DNA from: Lucinisca nassula
Lineage: Eukaryota; Mollusca; Bivalvia; Lucinida; Lucinidae
Assembly (NCBI GenBank): GCA_963580285.1
Contig: OY757011.1
Coordinates: 198,851,644-198,915,643 of the forward strand
Reading direction: 5' to 3'
Length of the DNA: 64,000 bases
Within the stretch, counting starts at the first letter, position 1. Each line of letters starts with the position of its first letter. The notes under the pieces are model-generated. The model was not told the origin of the DNA, searched no databases, and saw only the letters and a list, made by a program, of their open reading frames with translations. Shown in pieces: positions 1 to 11,577 of the stretch. The translations under genes and the position numbers were made by a program.

Positions 1-356
1 GATGTGGCACCCATCTAGCAAAAATATTTCTGACTTTCAAATGCTTCTTCAAAATAGGTGAACCCTTGATTGCGATATGCCTACCGTTCGTGCAATATCA
101 TGAACTGTAAATCTGGCATCAATGATTTCCTTTATTTTGGAAACGATTTCTTTACGAGATGCAGATTTTGGCTTACCTGATTTCGGTGCATGATGGACTC
201 TACGCCAGACTCAAATTGCCTTTTCCACCGCCGAACTGTGTCATAAGACACACAAGAAGGTCCAAAAGCAGTAGAAATTCTAGTCACCAGCTTCTTCAAA
301 GAACAACCAAGTTTTGAGCAAGCGTGTTTTATCTTTTTAGTCGACGCTTCTACCAA
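1..356 (-). pseudogene. Mariner-type transposase N-terminal remnant (runs off window start)
   Basis: Read leftward, the segment encodes DTVRRWKRQFESGVES, the HTH end of mariner transposases. A frame change follows, and near the window edge come pieces like RTVGISQSRVH and a KSEIF stretch. It is broken and incomplete. The start codon side is near 356. Confidence 0.7.
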
Positions 357-430
357 ACACTTTTACTGCAGTGGTCAATGGCTGCGTGTATTCAAATGGC
401 AAATTTTATGTCTTACACTTGGTCTTTAAC

Positions 431-775
431 CGGCCCCGATAGCTCAGTTGGTAGAGTGTCCGCTCCGGGGAACGGGAGGTCGTGGGTTCGATCCCGGGCC
501 GCGACATACCAAAGTCGTTAAGAATGGTACTAGCTGCTCCCCGCTTGGCACTCAGATTTACGGGGTAGAGCTAGGACTGGTCGACCCAGTGTTAGGATAA
601 TGTGACTGGGTGTGGTACATGTATCATGTAATGTGTCTGGGACATGATCCTTCAGTGAGGCAGCACTATAAAAGTGAGCATTGAGCTCCCTGTCGCAACG
701 CGACACCGTCGTGATATGACTGAAAAATTGTTGAAAGCGACGTTAAACCCGAATTCACACACACATACACACACA
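431..775 (+). mobile_element. tRNA-derived SINE (family S2) with (CA)n tail
   Basis: The tRNA-like head has an A box (TAGCTCAGTTGG) and a B box (GGTTCGATCCC). The body ends GACGTTAAACCCG before a CA-rich tail. This type is common in clam genomes as far as I recall. The head would fold like a tRNA, but it is part of a longer repeat, so I do not call a tRNA gene. Confidence 0.8.
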
Positions 776-1149
776 CTTATTCTAACATGAACATTTATAC
801 ACGATTGTGTAGATATTGAATAGCCCTATATTTTGATCGTGCCCAACGTGGATATCGAGCTAGAGGACAATAAGCAATTCTTTTCGACCATCTCTCAAAT
901 GTCAAATTCGCTGAGTCGACTAGAAGATTAGGTAGAGTGCCTTTCGCATGCTTTCTGGGATTTGGTAGCCGTCGACAACAAAGAATATACCACTTGTTGT
1001 GTTCGGCATCTTAAGGTTCAATCAATATGCATTAGATAAAAATAAAGAAGCTTTATTTAACGTCGCATATTAGAAACAAATACTATAAGCTCTATATAGC
1101 TTCTATTGCGACAAAGTAGCCATTAACAATTAACAAATACTTACCTGCC

Positions 1150-1300
1150 TTCATTTATCTTCCTAGGACTACCTCTGATAATGCGAGCGTGAGCCAACGG
1201 GGCTCCTAGTACCATTTTTACGCGTTTGGTATGGCGCGGCCTGTGATCGAACCCGCGACCTCCCATTCCCGAAGTTGACGCTCTACCACTGCATTTTAAC
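1150..1300 (-). mobile_element. SINE S2, truncated
   Basis: Minus-strand copy with B box GGTTCGATCAC (positions 1234-1244) and the CATACCAAACGCG junction that follows the tRNA head in the copy at 431. The body is cut short. Confidence 0.6.
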
Positions 1301-1347
1301 AGAATAGAAAATAAACCGAGACTGGAATGGTCAACATGTCAACATTT

Positions 1348-1717
1348 GTTTGTTTGATTTGAGGTTTAACGTCCCCGTCAACACTGTAAAGGTCATTTTG
1401 GAGATGTTGCTTCCAATTTTGTGGGACTTTTACCCGACATTGAGATGAAATGACATCTCAAGCCCTGCCGCCAAATGACACCAATAGGGTTTATAAGCAC
1501 AGACAGGCCGACTCGCATTACTTTGCCTGGGCAGGCTTAGATCCTCTAGATCCCCGAAACTAGCTAGCCTGGCCCAGAAAACTTGCACACTTCATATGTT
1601 CCAGTTCTGTGGTGAAGGATAACCCTTTCATAGAACATATTTACAGTACTAGTGTGCGGGTCGGTTTCAGCATCATGCAGACCATCTATTTCTTCAAACC
1701 CCGATGGGCGGGGGCCG
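1348..1717 (-). mobile_element. S1 retroposon
   Basis: Flanked by a 15-bp duplication AACATGTCAACATTT (1333-1347 and 1718-1732). The inner part is diverged and carries an extra stretch relative to other copies. Confidence 0.85.
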
Positions 1718-1844
1718 AACATGTCAACATTTACCCCTTTAATCGCCACTTCATATTGCGAAAAGTAGGTTTAAAAGATGTACATTATTTTCCCTTTTTC
1801 TGCTCTGCTCAAAACATGGATATTGGGCACTCCGTAGAACAGCC

Positions 1845-2073
1845 TTAACCCATATATGACAATGGAATCTTCCACCTAGTTTGTTTGGAGTGGTCCATTT
1901 CTAATTATAGGGGTGTCATGTTTGGTTTTCTTTGTGGCAAATTTTACAAAAACGAATGTTCCTTAAGCAAACAGTGTAGATCCAGATCAGACGCCGCGTT
2001 CTGCGGCGTCTGATCTGGATCTACACTGTTTGCCAATGTCCCAGAAAAGGGCCGCTAGGCATATATGGGTTAA
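1845..2073. mobile_element. TTAA-flanked MITE, family P1
   Basis: The ends are TTAACCCATATATG and CATATATGGGTTAA. TTAA on both sides fits a piggyBac-type target site. The middle is a hairpin, CAGATCAGACGCCGCG then its reverse complement, flanked by AACAGTGTAGATC. Confidence 0.8.
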
Positions 2074-2180
2074 TGAGGCAGGTCTAACGATTGGAAAATG
2101 CTACTTCTAGTGATATGAAAGTCGTTATTTTATCACACGGGTGTGTTATCGAAACTTTTTACGCTCTTTGACGGAACGCA

Positions 2181-2300
2181 GCATCCCAGTCAGCAAGCAA
2201 AGCTATTCGGGCCAACGTCGGGCCGACAGCGAAACGACGCGGTAACGTCGTTTCGCTGTCGGCCCGACATTGACCTGCTATTGTGTGCTAACTGGGATGC
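2181..2300. mobile_element. 120-bp palindromic MITE
   Basis: Ends GCATCCCAGT and ACTGGGATGC; the inner arms GGGCCGACAGCGAAACGACG and its reverse complement form a near-complete hairpin. Related short copies lie at about 7684-7782 and 41830-41903. Confidence 0.7.
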
Positions 2301-3290
2301 CATTGCTCAAGTCTGGCAAGTTGGTTTTTCTGTGTTTTGCATGAAAGGAATATATCTGACATAATTATTAAACATACGTATTGATGAACACCAATTTTTT
2401 TAACAAAGAGCGAAATCGATGCCATTGTTCGATATCACCGTTTTCTATACGTTTTCAAAGACGCCAAAAAGACAAGGAAGTGTCTGTTTTGAATTTTAAT
2501 AAAACGCATTAAGAAAATAAATTGTAATGTATATGGTGGGTAAGTACCTGTGGGGTCATTAACTTTTCACTGTTTCGACCCCTTGGCTGTAACCTGATTC
2601 ATTGCTATAAAATACAGTGGCACATTAATCCACATTTGCCTAGCATCCCCCAGCAAAAGAAAGAAAAATATGAGTAAACACCTACTAAGCGGCGTCAGAT
2701 TTTGTCGACACAGTTTGCTGAAACGTAAAGGCGTCATTAATGTAAATGGAGCCATTTTTAAGACAATAAATGGACGTGTCCCAAACTGTTCAATGGACGA
2801 TTCTATTTGACAAAAATGAGTTATGAAGTATCAGTGAATTACCACGTGTTCGTGTTTCCCCTAATTTACATACACTCAATTGTTGTATCTTAAACTGCAG
2901 CATTGTAATGGCTGCCTCATATAATATCAAATATAACAATACCAAACGTGAATGAGTTTAATTTTTTGTTCATTGTCCGACATTAAAGATGTAGTTGTTC
3001 CTTACGAAGATTGTCAGTTGCTGGCTTTTGATTATGATGTAACTTAATTTTGTAGGTGGAATAAACAAATATGCTGAAATATCTCGATAATTCAAAATAC
3101 AAATGAAAAATAAACACTTTTGCTGGAATAATCGAGACTACGACTTATCGAGGATTGAAAACAGTTACACTTGATATGAATAGCAGAGAAACTTTAAAAT
3201 CAGTGTAGTATTGAAATTCGCTAATCTGAACTTAATCTTTTCACCTCTAATTTTCTATTTAGTTGACTCTTTCATCTTTTGGATTTAGAC
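2301..3290. other. Intergenic, nothing recognised
   Basis: AT-rich sequence with no ORF, tRNA box or repeat that I could match elsewhere in the window. Confidence 0.5.
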
Positions 3291-3297
3291 ACATCTT

Positions 3298-3336
3298 TTT
3301 TTTTTCTTTTCTTTTTTTTTTTTTTTTTTTTTTTTT
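3298..3336. repeat. T-rich tract
   Basis: Nearly pure T; no retroposon attached to it could be recognised. Confidence 0.8.
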
Positions 3337-3357
3337 GCTGAACACGGGGGTGGGTCA

Positions 3358-3628
3358 CATTACGATAAGACATTCGTGCGACATAGTGCATTCTTTCAAA
3401 TCTCCAAATTGGTGAGTTTTCTGATGAAAATTTGTGATCTCTTTCTTATTTATACTCGAATCATAGGTTGTGGTTGCTCGTTAGAACCGCCTCATTGAGG
3501 CGGTTCTAACGAGCAACCACAGCAACAACTGTCTATGATGTCTTCGAACATAAATGAGAAAAATAGTGTTTACCCTGTGAAACCCCAGTTTTCTCTGTAT
3601 AAAGGTGTTTTAAACACGGAACATGATG
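3358..3628. mobile_element. Hairpin MITE (type B)
   Basis: Type B has one end like CATTACGATAACACACCCGTG and the other like CACGTGATG, preceded by a GGACTTGTTCACGTG block, around the same central palindrome (here near 3482-3514). Confidence 0.75.
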
Positions 3629-4311
3629 TAAGGGATAAACAGTATGGCAAACAGTAGTGTTCCTGATCAGGCGGCTCATTACGTCTACGGGGATGAAAGT
3701 TTACCTTAATGTGCTTATAGGTTTTGAATTTGATTTGGACTCTTCTGTGAAAATGGGTACATGTATATGTATGCAGGTTGTCAATGCCTGTCTGTCTAAT
3801 CCATTGTTTAGACATGAATAATTCTTTAACTTATTTATGCCTGACGTCCACGGTGGCAAACAGCGTAGACTCAGACCAGACGCTGCAAAATGTGGCATCT
3901 GGTCTGGGTCTGCACTGTTTGCGTCAAGCACAGGCATTTTGTGAAATTTACCACAAAGATAACCAACCCAGACACCCCTGTTATTTGAAAGTCTTTAGCA
4001 GAACAATTCTTTCGTCGTTTATGGACTAAAGACATATGCAGGAAGTTTTCACCAGGAAAACAGGAGACAAAAACCCTTATAAAGCTGCTGGCGTTATCAG
4101 TTATACAGTTAGAATAGTTGATAAAAGCATACAAATGGCCAAACTGGGACGTGAATTAATTTCCTTTTGAAGCAAGGTCAGTCTAGTGGCATTCATTGAT
4201 GATAAATCATATGAAAGTATTTTTTTTCTTCCGCCCAGTACATATTTTGATAACCAAGGGTTTGAACCAAGTCAATAGCTCTAAGTGTAAAAAAGTGATG
4301 TTTAAAACATT

Positions 4312-4314
4312 CTG

Positions 4315-4359
<45 letters not shown>
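4312..4359. repeat. (AAT)n microsatellite
   Basis: About 15 units. Confidence 0.95.
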
Positions 4360-4360
<1 letters not shown>

Positions 4361-4472
4361 ATTTATTATAGATCACACGAGACAGACACAAAAGTAGCAT
4401 GGCACTAACAGGTTCGTGGAGTTGTCGCCCTTTTAATTTCATATCGAGTTTAAAAACAAAAAATCAGAAAAT

Positions 4473-4739
4473 CATCACGAAAACACTCCTATATAATTTT
4501 GACCCCTTGACCCCCACTTTTATATAGTAAAACTGGGGTTTTCAGTGGTAAACCATATTGTTTTTTATATCTGCTCTACAATATAGCTTGTGGGTATTCG
4601 TTAGAACCGCCTCTAATGAATACCAACAATCTATATTTTGAGGAGAAATAAGAAAAATGTCACAATTTTTCATCTTAAATTATTCACATTTTCGGCCATA
4701 AAGGTTACAATGTATTTGTATAGGCGTGTTTTCGTAATG
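4473..4739. mobile_element. Hairpin MITE (type A), shortened centre
   Basis: Ends CATCACGAAAACACTCC and GGCGTGTTTTCGTAATG; the right half of the central palindrome is reduced. Confidence 0.75.
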
Positions 4740-4789
4740 TAGCGGTTCGTTTGGAATAGAGCATTATCTCGGGTTTGTTTCCTTATGAT

Positions 4790-5037
4790 CGAAACCACCG
4801 TGGTGTAGTGATAGGCTAAAACTAGGGTTTACAGGGGTAAGCCTTATTTTTCTTATTTCTGCTCTAAGATATAGTTGTGGGTACTCGTTAGAACCACCTC
4901 GATGAGGCGGTTCTAACGGGTACCCACAATCTGTATTTTGAGCAGACATAGGAAAAATAACACAATTTTTCATCTGAAAATTTTCGTTTCTTCGGCGGTA
5001 TATACAATGTATTTGTATAGGCATGTTTTCGCAGTGG
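4790..5037. mobile_element. Hairpin MITE (type A), degenerate left end
   Basis: Central palindrome near 4888-4920; right end GGCATGTTTTCGCAGTG. Confidence 0.65.
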
Positions 5038-5140
5038 CAATAGATTATGGGCACTCGTTAGAACGACCACCACCGATCTATATTTTGTTTGTAACAGAAT
5101 ATACATAGAACAGCGTTTCACAAGTGAATGACCATTCATT

Positions 5141-5452
5141 ACGCAAAAAAGGCCTATACAAATACATTGTAATCCTTACTGCCGAAAAACGGAAATTTTG
5201 AGATGAAAAATTGTGATATTTTTTTCTCTTTTTTTGCTCAAAATATAGATTGTGGGTACTCGTTAGAACCAACAAACTATACTTTAGAGCAGAAATAAGA
5301 AAAATAAGATTTACCCCTGTAAACCCCAGTTTTACAATATAAAAGTTTTACAATATAAAATATTTTATATTCTATAAAAGGGTTTTATAAATATAACCCT
5401 TTTATAGAATATATTCAAGGGGTCAAAATTATATAGATGTGTTTTCGTGATG
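5141..5452. mobile_element. Hairpin MITE (type A), immediately upstream of gene 1
   Basis: The left arm starts GCAAAAAAGGCCTATACAAA and the right end is GTGTTTTCGTGATG. The central palindrome is lost and the right arm has a TTTATAGAATAT local inverted duplication. The last ATG of the repeat is in frame with exon 1 of gene 1. Confidence 0.65.
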
Positions 5453-5536
5453 TTAAAGACAGGAAATACTGCATCTTTTATCCTTATACTGTATTTTATT
5501 GTAGTATCTTGCAGTCTTCTGAAGCCAACACGCAAG

Positions 5537-6073
5537 ATGACAGACAGGGTGTCCATATTCTACACAAGCGACGGCCGGGAGTGGGCGGGCTATCTTAAAG
5601 AAAAACTGGCCGTCAAAGAGTGTCCCATAAACACTGAACTCTTCGATTTATTGGACAAAAACATTGAAATAAATTCCAAAGTGAACGTTTTTCTTGTGTC
5701 ACCAGATTTTCTAGACCTTAAATCATGGGAAATACTGGGCAGATTTGACAGTAAAACAGCAATCGCCGTCTTGGCCGGAGTTGATCACAATGATTGGATA
5801 GCAGCAGCTGAGAAATACCGGGTTGAATCTGTATTAGAATGGCTGGATTATGAACTAGAAGCAAGTGACAAGTCGGTAAGAGACCTTCTAGTGTCTATCA
5901 TTGGAATATATGAACTAAGAGAAGAATTCGGAGATGACGTGGAAGCAGCTTGGAACAATTATATGAATGTACCCTCAGCTGACAAACACACGGAAAATGA
6001 GGAGTCTTTTTATAAAACACTTCCTAGTAGACCGTCCAGGCAGGTGAACGCTGTGAACCATGTTTTCAGAAAG
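5537..6073 (+). CDS. PIK3AP1-like: Gene 1 exon 1: TIR-like domain (codons 1-179)
   Basis: The exon encodes an N-terminal TIR-like fold: a first strand (VSIFYTSDGREW), a helix (AGYLKEKL), a second hydrophobic strand (VNVFLVSPDFLD), an IAVLAGVDHND strand-loop and a C-terminal helix (RDLLVSIIGIYEL). The same pattern opens the paralog at 60410, where the first Met aligns with the ATG at 5537, so I chose that start. An in-frame ATG 87 nt upstream lies in a repeat end and is treated separately. The exon ends at NAVNHVFRK before GTAAAT, phase 0. A possible splice acceptor (TTGCAG ending at 5514) lies just upstream, so the 5' UTR may be spliced. In vertebrate BCAP this TIR-like domain links Toll-like receptor signalling to PI3-kinase; that role here is inference. 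Confidence 0.88.
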
Positions 6074-6127
6074 GTAAATTTTTATTTTGAAATAGAGTGA
6101 AAACACAAATTTCTTGTGAGTCGAACC

Positions 6128-6406
6128 CATTACGTGAACAAGTCCGTGAAATGAAGACCCCCCTAAACCCCACTTTATATAGAGAAAACTGGGGTCTACG
6201 GGGGTATTCATTATTTTGCTTATTTCTGCTCCAAGACATAGGTTGTGGGTACTCGTTAGAACCGCCTCAATGAGGTGGTTCTAACGAGCACACACAACCT
6301 ATGGTATGAGAATTTATAAGAAAAATATCAAGGACTTTCATCAGAAAAGTAGCCATTTTGGAGATGTGAAAAATGTTCTATATCGTACGGGTGAGTTATC
6401 GTAATG
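6128..6406. mobile_element. Hairpin MITE (type B), 54 nt after exon 1
   Basis: Ends CATTACGTGAACAAG and GAGTTATCGTAATG, with the central palindrome near 6245-6295. Confidence 0.8.
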
Positions 6407-6669
6407 CTTTTCTGAGTGCCTTAGAAATGATTGCTAAAGCTGCAATTACGATATAGTGAGGACAATTTAGGAAGATTTTCTTCGAAGTCTTGAAAATGTT
6501 TGTTACATGTATGTGTACTTATAAGAATAGCCTCGGTGAGGCGATTTTAATAAGTACACACAACATACCCTTTTTAAATGTATGTTATATATACTCATTA
6601 GAGTAGCCACGATGGGATGTTTCAAATGAGTTTACACAGTCACACACTATATCTTTATTTCATAAAACG

Positions 6670-7205
6670 TGATACTGATATATGAGGGTCAGTCAATATA
6701 AAGTGAGACTAGTCTAAAATTTACTTGCTGTTTTGTATCGGGTACCAAAATTATGAACATTTAGAAGCTCAATCCAAATCGCATCCCATAGGTGTTGTCA
6801 ATGCGCACTGATGTTGCAGATGTTCAGTTGCTAGGCAACAAAGAGACGCTGGTTAACTGAGTCTCTGAGTCTACATTGTTTGACAAACCCAACACAATAC
6901 TCCAGTTCAGGCAATTTTGCATTACTCTGACATAAAAGCGATAGGAATATATAAATAACTGTTACCTAAAAGCAGTGAATGTCACGTGGACATAAACGGC
7001 GAAACGCTAATGTGCTTAGTAACTGTGGGTCGATTGAAAAAGGACAATCGACCTAATAATGACCATAGAGGAGCTAACCCCTTCTTGTTTGAAGACGCTT
7101 TTTCAAAAAGGTTTTATGCTCAAGAACATGGGAGCAAAACAGTATTCTTCTGTTCTGCTTTGTGAAAATAACAGAAATCCTTGTAGGTATATGCAATGTG
7201 TATAA
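6670..7205. other. Intron 1, unassigned segment
   Basis: Begins GAGGGTCAGTCAATATAAAG, which looks like a transposon end, and contains short broken coding-like stretches, but no family can be named. Confidence 0.3.
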
Positions 7206-7209
7206 ACGT

Positions 7210-7400
7210 TCAGCCACCGATTTGGTTCGAGCCTCACTTAGGCCATATGTGAGACTCCATGTTCTGCAACAGAAGATCGGGTGTTTTTTGTCTGGTTTTC
7301 ACCAACCTCGGATTGCCCATCAGCTCGGCAATAGTGAAATAGTATTGGAAGAACCGTAAAACCAAACACAATGACCGTTCGGCTTAAATAATATCAAGAC
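7210..7400 (+). mobile_element. Body fragment of the 43350-type SINE
   Basis: Shares ATGTGAGACTCCATGTTCTG and GTGTTTTTTGTCTGG with 43430-43520; the tRNA-like head is not recognised. Confidence 0.4.
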
Positions 7401-7683
7401 ATTCTAAGTGTATATTTCTCAATTTCGGATGCACAAAACCGAAATCGGAATACTTCTCTTGCCCTGAGATATAATAAAGAATGATTTAAGATTTATTTTA
7501 TGTCTTTTTAAGTAATCGTTATCAAAACAAATTTTAGGTGCAAACAAACTTGACCCTTATGAAGTTAACTTACCAACAAAGGCCCACTGTTTTAAGGAAA
7601 ATAATTTATTCTCAATGAACAAACTTTTTTAAGAGCAGATCCCATTTCCGGAGAGTTCACAGAGAAATGTGTACGAGTATAGG

Positions 7684-7782
7684 AACCCAGCTAGCATAAA
7701 ACAGCGGACAAACGTCGGACCGTCAGCGATGCGTCGTATCGTTGTCGGCCCGACGCTGGTCCGACATTCTTTGCTGGCTTGG
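7684..7782. mobile_element. Related palindromic MITE, second copy
   Basis: Ends CCAGCTAGCA and TTTGCTGGC with GTCGGACCGTCAGCGA-type arms like the 2181 copy. Confidence 0.55.
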
Positions 7783-8015
7783 AAGACACGAAAGGAGAAA
7801 AAACGAAAAATAGAAATGGCGAAAAATGCCAGACATATGTGTTGTTTATATCAGTATTTACGGCGCACTCAAACGGGTTTTCTCTGAAATGATGTTCATA
7901 ATCGTCAAACAACAATTAAAACCAAAGCACTGAGAATTTGATTTTTTGTATTGGAGTTTAACGGCTCAGTAATCTCTATTTAGTTAATTTTGAGCCTGTC
8001 TGTTTACCTATCCTC

Positions 8016-8250
8016 ACTTTTCCTTGTCAGGTTTATACGTAAGCGGTTAACCAATACAGTGAACGGCACATTCTTTCGCCAGAAACTGACGACTGACCTT
8101 CTTGAATCAGCGGAAGGGAGAGAATGATCATAGAAAAGATTTCATGATAAATCTCCATGAAAAAATGCTGCCGACCCCGGCAGGTATCGAACCCGCGCCC
8201 TCCTGATCACCAGTCAGACGCGCATCCGACTGAGTTACCGAGGCCGGCAA
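8016..8250 (-). mobile_element. tRNA-derived SINE (family S3)
   Basis: Reverse strand begins GCCGGCCTCGGTAACTCAGT and carries the B box GGTTCGATACC. The body (ATGCGCG... to the GTTAACCGCTT block) matches the copy at 18010-18265. Confidence 0.7.
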
Positions 8251-8869
8251 AGCACTGAGAGTACCGAGTTGATTGTCTCAGAGTTTAGGCTTGGAAAATT
8301 GTTTTGAACTAAGCCTTAAACCTTTTCGTTTGACCCTTCAATTTTAGTATTTAAGCAAACAGTCTAGACCTGCGTTTGCGGCGTCTGATCTGGGTCTTCA
8401 CTGTTTGCCAATGAGCAGTCCAGATTTTACTTTTTCAGCACAACTTGTATGCACGCCCATTTACTTTGAGGAGAAAATCAGTTAATTACCAAGTGGCCTA
8501 CTTATTATTCAAAAACCTAGGATATAGATTCATTTTTGGATCTATCATTTTTCAATGGTCCCAAGGTTACTAAGCGCAATAGCATTACGTTGCTGATGTC
8601 ACTGATTTGTACGAAATGCTTATAGTCGCTGTGACGTCAGAGTGATGTTTAACTACTGTTATCAAGTAAAATTTAGGCTGGGCACATATGTTGTGCTGGA
8701 CAAGAATGCGGCGTCTAATCAGTGTCTACATGTTTGCATAAAATACAGGAATTAAAGGGTCACACGAACATGATTATTATTTTCCTGCTCCAAAGACAAT
8801 CGACCCACAGTTCCATCAATGATTTGATTAGTATTAGACACACGTTATGTGTTAGTTTATACAAGTTAC

Positions 8870-9158
8870 TATCACGTGAACAAGTCCATGAAATGAACAG
8901 CCCCTTACACCCCACTGGGTATAGAGAAAACTGGGGTTTACGGGAGTTTACGGAGGTAAACATTATTTTTCTTATTTTTACTCCAAGACATAGGTTGTCG
9001 TACTCGTTAGAACAGCCTCATTGAGCCAGTTCTAACGAGTACCTTCAACCTATGTTTGCAGTACAAATACGCAAAATATCATGGATTTTCATCCAAAAAT
9101 AAGCCATTTTGAAGTTGTGAAAAATGCACTATGTCGCGCGGGTATGTTATCGTAATAC
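8870..9158. mobile_element. Hairpin MITE (type B), just upstream of exon 2
   Basis: Ends TATCACGTGAACAAG and TATGTTATCGTAATA, with a slightly mismatched central palindrome near 9000-9035. Confidence 0.75.
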
Positions 9159-9190
9159 GTTAATAAAACATGATGCGTTGTGTTAAACAG

Positions 9191-9320
9191 GATGATAATG
9201 TGTTCCTTCTTCTTGAGAGAATGGCAGAAGGTACAGTTGAGGTCTCATTCCATGGTGATGGCAGATGCTTAAATCCTGCTTTTGAAGGAAATTATGGTCT
9301 CTACTCCTTTCCTTGGAAAG
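9191..9320 (+). CDS. PIK3AP1-like: Gene 1 exon 2: first half of the DBB/IPT-like domain (codons 180-222)
   Basis: The exon starts after AAACAG and ends before GTGAGT. It enters in phase 0, as exon 1 leaves, and exits in phase 1, as exon 3 needs. It encodes DDNVFLLLERM followed by a beta-rich segment ending LYSFPWK, matching the place of the IPT/TIG-like strands in the BCAP DBB region. The acceptor has a poor pyrimidine tract, and a hairpin MITE ends only about 33 nt upstream, so the branch point may lie in transposon-derived sequence. The exon was found by phase and homology pattern, not by length. Confidence 0.82.
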
Positions 9321-10073
9321 GTGAGTACCAAAACCGAGCAGTAAATTATGAATAGGAAAAGATGTCCGGAGCCTGTCGGGAATATGGAACTGTTCTCTGC
9401 AGGCATGCAACATGTCGGTAACGTCAAATCAACGCCGATGCAAGGCATCGACGTTGATTTGACCTTGCTTTTCCGCTATGTAACATATGGGACAGTTTCT
9501 TAAAAATTACTTTGTCTTTTAACACAACATGGTCCTTCAGAATTTAATCCGATTCACTGCCGAGATGCACTGCTAGAACATTTCCGCTTTGGTGTCTCTT
9601 CTGCAAAACTGAATGATTTCGCATATAAAATGTGACATGTCACAATATATCAATCGTCCAACTGATAAAGACTAAATTATCGGCAATGTCTGTCGACGAC
9701 GCAACACGGCCATCGACGGTTGACTTTTGTTTAACATCTTTAAACCACTTTGAAAAGATAACAACAACAACAATACCTGATTCATGCCTGAATCAGTGTA
9801 ATTCTATTTAAAGTACCAACGCGTTACTTTGTCCACCCATGTTAAGCTGTGACCTTTGGAAAACTCCATATCTGCCAGCTTAAAAGAGGTGGCTGTCCAA
9901 AAGAGGGAAATGTCTGAGACGACGTGTGGTCTGGTGTGAGTGAAAACTAAAGACAGCTGAACGAAATTGTTCGAGAAGACAAGCTGATGAAGACGTGTTA
10001 GATGAGTTATACTTATTTAATTGTATATTATTTGTACTGATACCAAAATAACCACAGTAGAAAAAAAATACTA

Positions 10074-11577
10074 CTGAAACCGAAAAAGAAACGCAACTCC
10101 AAATATAAAGGCGAGTATTTGCAGAAATAATCATGTTTGCAGAAAATCGATTTAATGACGCAATAATATAATCATTCCTGAATGTAACTACCATAGAGAG
10201 TTCAATTTCCAGTGAGAATGTTTGGAACACAAATCCATTTTGTTAAAGAGGTAGTCATTTCACAAGTTCAAAACATAAGCAGTTAATAGCGAGTATGTCC
10301 TCCGTTTGCATTCAGTTCTGCACGCACACGCCTAGTCATGGACAGGATTTAACGATTGATCTCTGCCTGGGGAATAGCATTCCACTCCTGTATGAGCGCG
10401 AGACGCAAGGCTTGACGCGTTGTTGGCGGCTGGGGCGGTTACGTACGCGCCTATCCAAGACGTCCCACAAAAAATTAATGTTCTATAGGAGAGAGATCTG
10501 GACTATACGGAGGCCAGTGCATCACATCAACGTTGTTTTGCTGAAGAAACGCCATGCTGAGCCTTGCGACATGCGCCCGAGCGTTATCCTGTTGAAACGT
10601 AACGTTGTGCTGTCGTACATATGGAACAACTACCGGTCGTAAAACGACGTCAACATAACGCTGAGCCGTCAAAGATCCATCAAACACCAGGGGCGTTCTA
10701 TGACCATAAGATATGCCAGCCCACACCATCAACCCACCGCCTCCAAATCGATCACGTTTAACCAAACAATGGTCACGATAACGCGCTCCGTCACGCCTAT
10801 AAACACAGCTCTGTACAACAAGTACCTGGACTCGTCAGAAAACATTACTTTACGCCACTGGCGAAGGGGAAACAGGTTTGGCCTATGTTGTGTGAGCCAC
10901 GCCATTCAAACCTGACGTCGTCGTGGTGTTAATGGCATATCAACGTACGGACGACCAGGACGTAAGCCAAACTCTCGAAGGCGATTCCTGACAGTATCTG
11001 CACTTATTCAATTGTTGTGCGTTCCTGGTGTCACCGGAGACGTCGCGACGGCTATACGGAACCGAATAACGAAGGTGGGTTAGACAGATGTATCGGTCCT
11101 GTCGACGTGTCGTGACTCGTGGACGTCCACTTCTGGGCCTGTCATTTGTCATTCCCGTTTGACGTAGACGCTGGTACAAGCGAGATATCGTCGATTTACT
11201 CACTTGGAAGTTCCTGGCGATGACAGCCTGAGACGTCCCACGTAGAAGCATTTGGACTGCTACGTTAAGTTGATCTTGCGTCAAACGTACCATATTCCGT
11301 AGAGAAATTTTACCGGACTTTTGAAACCTAAACTCCAGGTAACACAATATGCCAATATGGTGAGGTTACTGTATACAGTTAATGTACTGCACGAGGAAAT
11401 GTTGAAAACAACGAATTGCCAAGTGGAGCGTTAAACTGTACAGATATCGCCCAAATGTTTTCTGCATAAGAAAGTTTAAAAAGTATGAAAGTAAATCGCA
11501 AAATGATTTTTCAGTCAACCTGATGGTTGCATGAAAATCTTTTGGGTATAAAAAGTTGCGTTTCTTTTTCGGTTCAG
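10074..11577 (-). mobile_element. Tc1-like DNA transposon, complete ends, decayed
   Basis: Inverted ends match: CTGAAACCGAAAAAGAAACG on the left and its near reverse complement on the right, with a TA dinucleotide just outside each (10072-10073 and 11578-11579). The length, 1504 bp, is normal for Tc1-like elements. The transposase remnant runs on the minus strand. It lies in intron 2 of gene 1. Confidence 0.88.
10283..11293 (-). pseudogene. Tc1-like transposase, frameshifted and with stops
   Basis: Remnant of about 336 codons, the usual family length. The N-terminal piece (11293 back to about 11090) has a helix-turn-helix (GTSQAVIARNFQVSKSTISR) and the GRPR linker. The catalytic motifs are present in separate frames: FSDESR near 10847, QDNARAH near 10595 and SPDLSPIEH near 10480, the DD34E signature. 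A stop follows SPIEH directly and there are at least two frame changes, so no protein is made. The last recognisable residues are RAELNANGGHTRY just before 10283. Confidence 0.85.

Noticed and set aside
431..505. tRNA gene
   Set aside because: The tRNA-like head continues into a SINE body and tail; related heads at 1220, 8165, 18190, 19140 and 46196 are likewise SINE parts.
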